Shown: positions 56,901 to 64,000 of the stretch, piece by piece | How positions within the stretch are numbered: position 1 is the first letter of the stretch | Layout: each line of letters starts with the position of its first letter | From: Nectonema munidae | Lineage: Eukaryota; Nematomorpha; Nectonematoida; Nectonematidae | Assembly: GCA_030549495.1 (NCBI GenBank) | Contig: JAUIRK010000991.1 | Location: forward strand, 310,001-374,000 | Direction of reading: 5' to 3' | DNA: 64,000 nucleotides | Notes under the pieces: generated by a model | The model's database searches: none | What the model saw: the letters and a program-made list of their open reading frames with translations, nothing else | Told to the model about the DNA's origin: nothing | Program-made: the position numbers and the translations under genes

Positions 56901-57839
56901 TTCCATTTATAGATTCATTTGGATTTCAAAATACTTATAAGTGTGAAACAGATTTGTGGTTTACATCTAAAATCTGACTACGAAAACATCCATTCAAATT
57001 TTACATGAAATACACACATTTTCATATCAAATCAACAATGCCAATTTCATTTATAGATTCATTTGGATTTCAAAATACTTATAAGTGTGAAACAGATTTG
57101 TGGTTTACATCTAAAATCTGACTACGAAAACATCCATTCAAATTTTACATGAAATACACACATTTTCATATCAAATCAACAATGCCAATTCCATTTATAG
57201 ATTCATTTGGATTTCAAAATACTTATAAGTGTGAAACAGATTTGTGGTTTACATCTAAAATCTGACTACGAAAACATCCATTCAAATTTTACATGAAATA
57301 CACACATTTTCATATCAAATCAACAATGCCAATTTCATTTATAGATTCATTTGGATTTCAAAATACTTATAAGTGTGAAACAGATTTGTGGTTTACATCT
57401 AAAATCTGACTACGAAAACATCCATTCAAATTTTACATGAAATACACACATTTTCATATCAAATCAACAATGCCAATTTCATTTATAGATTCATTTGGAT
57501 TTCAAAATACTTATAAGTGTGAAACAGATTTGTGGTTTACATCTAAAATCTGACTACGAAAACATCCATTCAAATTTTACATGAAATACACACATTTTCA
57601 TATCAAATCAACAATGCCAATTTCATTTATAGATTCATTTGGATTTCAAAATACTTATAAGTGTGAAACAGATTTGTGGTTTACATCTAAAATCTGACTA
57701 CGAAAACATCCATTCAAATTTTACATGAAATACACACATTTTCATATCAAATCAACAATGCCAATTTCATTTATAGATTCATTTGGATTTCAAAATACTT
57801 ATAAGTGTGAAACAGATTTGTGGTTTACATCTAAAATCT

Positions 57840-58985
57840 GACTACGAAAACATCCATTCAAATTTTACATGAAATACACACATTTTAATAACAAATCAAC
57901 AATGCCAATTCCATTTATAGATTCATTTGGATTTCAAAATACTTATAAGTGTGAAACAGATTTGTAGTTTACATCTAAAATCTGACTACGAAAACATCCA
58001 TTCAAATTTTACATGAAATACACACATTTTCATATCAAATCAACAATGCCAATTCCATTTATAGATTCATTTGGATTTCAAAATACTTATAAGTGTGAAA
58101 CAGATTTGTGGTTTACATCTAAAATCTGACTACGAAAACATCCATTCAAATTTTACATGAAATACACACATTTTCATATCAAATCAACAATGCCAATTTC
58201 ATTTATAGATTCATTTGGATTTCAAAATACTTATAAGTGTGAAACAGATTTGTGGTTTACATCTAAAATCTGACTACGAAAACATCCATTCAAATTTTAC
58301 ATGAAATACACACATTTTTATAACAAATCAACAATGCCAATTCCATTTATAGATTCATTTGGATTTCAAAATACTTATAAGTGTGAAACAGATTTGTGGT
58401 TTACATCTAAAATCTGACTACGAAAACATCCATTCAAATTTTACATGAAATACACACATTTTTATATCAAATCAACAATGCCAATTCCATTTATAGATTC
58501 ATTTGGATTTCAAAATACTTATAAGTGTGAAACAGATTTGTGGTTTACATCTAAAATCTGACTACGAAAACATCCATTCAAATTTTACATGAAATACACA
58601 CATTTTTATAACAAATCAACAATGCCAATTCCATTTATAGATTCATTTGGATTTCAAAATACTTATAAGTGTGAAACAGATATGTGGTTTACATCTAAAA
58701 TCTGACTACGAAAACATCCATTCAAATTTTACATGAAATACACACATTTTTATAACAAATCAACAATGCCAATTTCATTTATAGATTCATTTGGATTTCA
58801 AAATACTTATAAGTGTGAAACAGATTTGTGGTTTACATCTAAAATCTGACTACGAAAACATCCATTCAAATTTTACATGAAATACACACATTTTTATAAC
58901 AAATCAACAATGCCAATTCCATTTATAGATTCATTTGGATTTCAAAATACTTATAAGTGTGAAACAGATTTGTGGTTTACATCTA
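57840..58985 (+). repeat. More variable island inside the satellite
   Basis: This stretch of about eight units contains five TTATAAC- or AATAAC-type units, most of them joined to the CAATTCCATT form, a combination uncommon elsewhere. It also holds private changes at 57887 (T to A), 57966 (G to A) and 58682 (T to A). Units on either side are mostly the common TTTTCATATC type. Confidence 0.6.
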
Positions 58986-61900
58986 AAATCTGACTACGAA
59001 AACATCCATTCAAATTTTACATGAAATACACACATTTTCATATCAAATCAACAATGCCAATTTCATTTATAGATTCATTTGGATTTCAAAATACTTATAA
59101 GTGTGAAACAGATTTGTGGTTTACATCTAAAATCTGACTACGAAAACATCCATTCAAATTTTACATGAAATACACACATTTTCATATCAAATCAACAATG
59201 CCAATTTCATTTATAGATTCATTTGGATTTCAAAATACTTATAAGTGTGAAACAGATTTGTGGTTTACATCTAAAATCTGACTACGAAAACATCCATTCA
59301 AATTTTACATGAAATACACACATTTTCATATCAAATCAACAATGCCAATTTCATTTATAGATTCATTTGGATTTCAAAATACTTATAAGTGTGAAACAGA
59401 TTTGTGGTTTACATCTAAAATCTGACTACGAAAACATCCATTCAAATTTTACATGAAATACACACATTTTCATATCAAATCAACAATGCCAATTTCATTT
59501 ATAGATTCATTTGGATTTCAAAATACTTATAAGTGTGAAACAGATTTGTGGTTTACATCTAAAATCTGACTACGAAAACATCCATTCAAATTTTACATGA
59601 AATACACACATTTTCATATCAAATCAACAATGCCAATTCCATTTATAGATTCATTTGGATTTCAAAATACTTATAAGTGTGAAACAGATTTGTGGTTTAC
59701 ATCTAAAATCTGACTACGAAAACATCCATTCAAATTTTACATGAAATACACACATTTTCATATCAAATCAACAATGCCAATTTCATTTATAGATTCATTT
59801 GGATTTCAAAATACTTATAAGTGTGAAACAGATTTGTGGTTTACATCTAAAATCTGACTACGAAAACATCCATTCAAATTTTACATGAAATACACACATT
59901 TTCATATCAAATCAACAATGCCAATTTCATTTATAGATTCATTTGGATTTCAAAATACTTATAAGTGTGAAACAGATTTGTGGTTTACATCTAAAATCTG
60001 ACTACGAAAACATCCATTCAAATTTTACATGAAATACACACATTTTCATATCAAATCAACAATGCCAATTTCATTTATAGATTCATTTGGATTTCAAAAT
60101 ACTTATAAGTGTGAAACAGATTTGTGGTTTACATCTAAAATCTGACTACGAAAACATCCATTCAAATTTTACATGAAATACACACATTTTCATATCAAAT
60201 CAACAATGCCAATTTCATTTATAGATTCATTTGGATTTCAAAATACTTATAAGTGTGAAACAGATTTGTGGTTTACATCTAAAATCTGACTACGAAAACA
60301 TCCATTCAAATTTTACATGAAATACACACATTTTCATATCAAATCAACAATGCCAATTTCATTTATAGATTCATTTGGATTTCAAAATACTTATAAGTGT
60401 GAAACAGATTTGTGGTTTACATCTAAAATCTGACTACGAAAACATCCATTCAAATTTTACATGAAATACACACATTTTCATATCAAATCAACAATGCCAA
60501 TTTCATTTATAGATTCATTTGGATTTCAAAATACTTATAAGTGTGAAACAGATTTGTGGTTTACATCTAAAATCTGACTACGAAAACATCCATTCAAATT
60601 TTACATGAAATACACACATTTTCATATCAAATCAACAATGCCAATTTCATTTATAGATTCATTTGGATTTCAAAATACTTATAAGTGTGAAACAGATTTG
60701 TGGTTTACATCTAAAATCTGACTACGAAAACATCCATTCAAATTTTACATGAAATACACACATTTTCATATCAAATCAACAATGCCAATTTCATTTATAG
60801 ATTCATTTGGATTTCAAAATACTTATAAGTGTGAAACAGATTTGTGGTTTACATCTAAAATCTGACTACGAAAACATCCATTCAAATTTTACATGAAATA
60901 CACACATTTTCATATCAAATCAACAATGCCAATTTCATTTATAGATTCATTTGGATTTCAAAATACTTATAAGTGTGAAACAGATTTGTGGTTTACATCT
61001 AAAATCTGACTACGAAAACATCCATTCAAATTTTACATGAAATACACACATTTTCATATCAAATCAACAATGCCAATTTCATTTATAGATTCATTTGGAT
61101 TTCAAAATACTTATAAGTGTGAAACAGATTTGTGGTTTACATCTAAAATCTGACTACGAAAACATCCATTCAAATTTTACATGAAATACACACATTTTCA
61201 TATCAAATCAACAATGCCAATTTCATTTATAGATTCATTTGGATTTCAAAATACTTATAAGTGTGAAACAGATTTGTGGTTTACATCTAAAATCTGACTA
61301 CGAAAACATCCATTCAAATTTTACATGAAATACACACATTTTCATATCAAATCAACAATGCCAATTTCATTTATAGATTCATTTGGATTTCAAAATACTT
61401 ATAAGTGTGAAACAGATTTGTGGTTTACATCTAAAATCTGACTACGAAAACATCCATTCAAATTTTACATGAAATACACACATTTTCATATCAAATCAAC
61501 AATGCCAATTTCATTTATAGATTCATTTGGATTTCAAAATACTTATAAGTGTGAAACAGATTTGTGGTTTACATCTAAAATCTGACTACGAAAACATCCA
61601 TTCAAATTTTACATGAAATACACACATTTTCATATCAAATCAACAATGCCAATTTCATTTATAGATTCATTTGGATTTCAAAATACTTATAAGTGTGAAA
61701 CAGATTTGTGGTTTACATCTAAAATCTGACTACGAAAACATCCATTCAAATTTTACATGAAATACACACATTTTCATATCAAATCAACAATGCCAATTTC
61801 ATTTATAGATTCATTTGGATTTCAAAATACTTATAAGTGTGAAACAGATTTGTGGTTTACATCTAAAATCTGACTACGAAAACATCCATTCAAATTTTAC

Positions 61901-64000
61901 ATGAAATACACACATTTTTATATCAAATCAACAATGCCAATTCCATTTATAGATTCATTTGGATTTCAAAATACTTATAAGTGTGAAACAGATTTGTGGT
62001 TTACATCTAAAATCTGACTACGAAAACATCCATTCAAATTTTACATGAAATACACACATTTTCATATCAAATCAACAATGCCAATTTCATTTATAGATTC
62101 ATTTGGATTTCAAAATACTTATAAGTGTGAAACAGATTTGTGGTTTACATCTAAAATCTGACTACGAAAACATCCATTCAAATTTTACATGAAATACACA
62201 CATTTTCATATCAAATCAACAATGCCAATTCCATTTATAGATTCATTTGGATTTCAAAATACTTATAAGTGTGAAACAGATTTGTGGTTTACATCTAAAA
62301 TCTGACTACGAAAACATCCATTCAAATTTTACATGAAATACACACATTTTCATATCAAATCAACAATGCCAATTCCATTTATAGATTCATTTGGATTTCA
62401 AAATACTTATAAGTGTGAAACAGATTTGTGGTTTACATCTAAAATCTGACTACGAAAACATCCATTCAAATTTTACATGAAATACACACATTTTCATATC
62501 AAATCAACAATGCCAATTTCATTTATAGATTCATTTGGATTTCAAAATACTTATAAGTGTGAAACAGATTTGTGGTTTACATCTAAAATCTGACTACGAA
62601 AACATCCATTCAAATTTTACATGAAATACACACATTTTCATATCAAATCAACAATGCCAATTTCATTTATAGATTCATTTGGATTTCAAAATACTTATAA
62701 GTGTGAAACAGATTTGTGGTTTACATCTAAAATCTGACTACGAAAACATCCATTCAAATTTTACATGAAATACACACATTTTCATATCAAATCAACAATG
62801 CCAATTTCATTTATAGATTCATTTGGATTTCAAAATACTTATAAGTGTGAAACAGATTTGTGGTTTACATCTAAAATCTGACTACGAAAACATCCATTCA
62901 AATTTTACATGAAATACACACATTTTCATATCAAATCAACAATGCCAATTCCATTTATAGATTCATTTGGATTTCAAAATACTTATAAGTGTGAAACAGA
63001 TTTGTGGTTTACATCTAAAATCTGACTACGAAAACATCCATTCAAATTTTACATGAAATACACACATTTTCATATCAAATCAACAATGCCAATTCCATTT
63101 ATAGATTCATTTGGATTTCAAAATACTTATAAGTGTGAAACAGATTTGTGGTTTACATCTAAAATCTGACTACGAAAACATCCATTCAAATTTTACATGA
63201 AATACACACATTTTTATAACAAATCAACAATGCCAATTCCATTTATAGATTCATTTGGATTTCAAAATACTTATAAGTGTGAAACAGATTTGTGGTTTAC
63301 ATCTAAAATCTGACTACGAAAACATCCATTCAAATTTTACATGAAATACACACATTTTCATATCAAATCAACAATGCCAATTTCATTTATAGATTCATTT
63401 GGATTTCAAAATACTTATAAGTGTGAAACAGATTTGTGGTTTACATCTAAAATCTGACTACGAAAACATCCATTCAAATTTTACATGAAATACACACATT
63501 TTCATATCAAATCAACAATGCCAATTCCATTTATAGATTCATTTGGATTTCAAAATACTTATAAGTGTGAAACAGATTTGTGGTTTACATCTAAAATCTG
63601 ACTACGAAAACATCCATTCAAATTTTACATGAAATACACACATTTTCATATCAAATCAACAATGCCAATTTCATTTATAGATTCATTTGGATTTCAAAAT
63701 ACTTATAAGTGTGAAACAGATTTGTGGTTTACATCTAAAATCTGACTACGAAAACATCCATTCAAATTTTACATGAAATACACACATTTTCATATCAAAT
63801 CAACAATGCCAATTTCATTTATAGATTCATTTGGATTTCAAAATACTTATAAGTGTGAAACAGATTTGTGGTTTACATCTAAAATCTGACTACGAAAACA
63901 TCCATTCAAATTTTACATGAAATACACACATTTTCATATCAAATCAACAATGCCAATTTCATTTATAGATTCATTTGGATTTCAAAATACTTATAAGTGT

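Larger units (their letters stand above)
12324..64000 (+). mobile_element. piggyBac-like element with massively expanded internal satellite
   Basis: The left end reads CCCTATCAGTGACGGG at 12324, preceded by CTAA (12320-12323), one base from TTAA; a true TTAA sits four bases further out at 12316-12319. The first 11 bases match the old element's leader end (CCCTATTAGTG) at 10 of 11. A unique leader follows to about 12729, homologous to the old leader, then degenerate units and the 144-bp satellite to the window edge. The right end is not in the window. No transposase is visible. Whether the whole array still counts as one element, or the satellite has outgrown it, cannot be decided here. Confidence 0.62.
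13069..64000 (+). repeat. 144-bp satellite array, about 354 head-to-tail copies
   Basis: Units begin CCATTCAAATTTTACATGAA and repeat exactly every 144 bases (13069, 13213, 13357, 13501, 13645, 13789 and so on). They continue in one orientation to the end of the window, so the array is at least 50.9 kb. The unit is about 26% GC, with one CpG, in CTACGAAA. Neighbouring units are nearly identical. Most variation is at two places: TTTTCATATC, TTTTTATAAC or TTTTTATATC, and CAATTTCATT or CAATTCCATT. Only two indels were seen: a 1-base deletion near 13944 and a 2-base insertion near 36364. All six frames contain stops within one unit, and since 144 is divisible by 3 these recur, so it does not code for protein. 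The unit length is close to nucleosome size. Confidence 0.98.

Noticed and set aside
13069-64000. CRISPR-like array
   Set aside because: The whole 144-bp unit repeats without variable spacers, and the context is eukaryotic.
13069-64000. Repeat protein encoded by the satellite
   Set aside because: The unit is a multiple of three bases, so an open frame would run through the array, but every frame has a stop in each unit.
13069-64000. Regular higher-order repeat structure
   Set aside because: Variant units recur irregularly; apart from a local 720-bp duplication, no constant multi-unit period could be followed by eye.

Overview
This window comes from an AT-rich eukaryote, most likely an invertebrate; an arthropod is plausible but not proven. 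It has one intact protein gene. The rest is transposon debris and a very large tandem array. Nothing bacterial or archaeal is visible: the gene has a TATA-box promoter and no operon context, and the repeats are hAT, pogo/Tigger and piggyBac-type DNA transposons, LINE fragments and tRNA-like SINEs.

Layout. 1-1400: AT-rich DNA with a small inverted repeat (30-182) and a short, broken scrap that looks like an LTR-type retroelement. 1413-2854: a non-autonomous hAT-like transposon with terminal inverted repeats and a perfect 8-bp target-site duplication. 3894-5427: a decayed piggyBac-like element with TTAA at both ends, filled with about ten diverged tandem copies of a ~145-bp unit. 5708-6000: a broken LINE reverse-transcriptase fragment on the minus strand. 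6913-7910: an intronless calmodulin-like gene (CDS 6986-7444) with promoter and poly(A) signals. 8429-8872: an orphan hAT-type end and a tRNA-derived SINE. 9145-9992: an internally deleted hAT element that keeps the transposase C-terminus, with an 8-bp target duplication. 11784-12319: a Tigger/pogo transposase pseudogene, cut short by the next element. 12324-64000: a second copy of the repeat-bearing piggyBac-like element, in the opposite orientation, whose internal repeat has expanded into a 144-bp satellite. The satellite runs from 13069 to the window edge, about 354 copies.

The main result is the link between 3894-5427 and 12324-64000. Both loci share the same terminal motif (CCCTAT-C/T-AGTG next to TTAA or a near match), the same unique leader sequence and the same repeat unit, in opposite orientation. 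The first unit of the large array, at its edge, resembles the old element's units more than it resembles the satellite consensus. The simplest reading is that a satellite family was born from tandem repeats inside a DNA transposon: the short ancestral form and the amplified form lie about 7 kb apart, and the insertion point in a Tigger gene is still visible. The array keeps its 144-bp register with only two indels over about 51 kb, which implies recent and efficient homogenisation. Its far end lies outside the window.

All comparisons were made by eye. Copy numbers and variant counts are approximate where stated.
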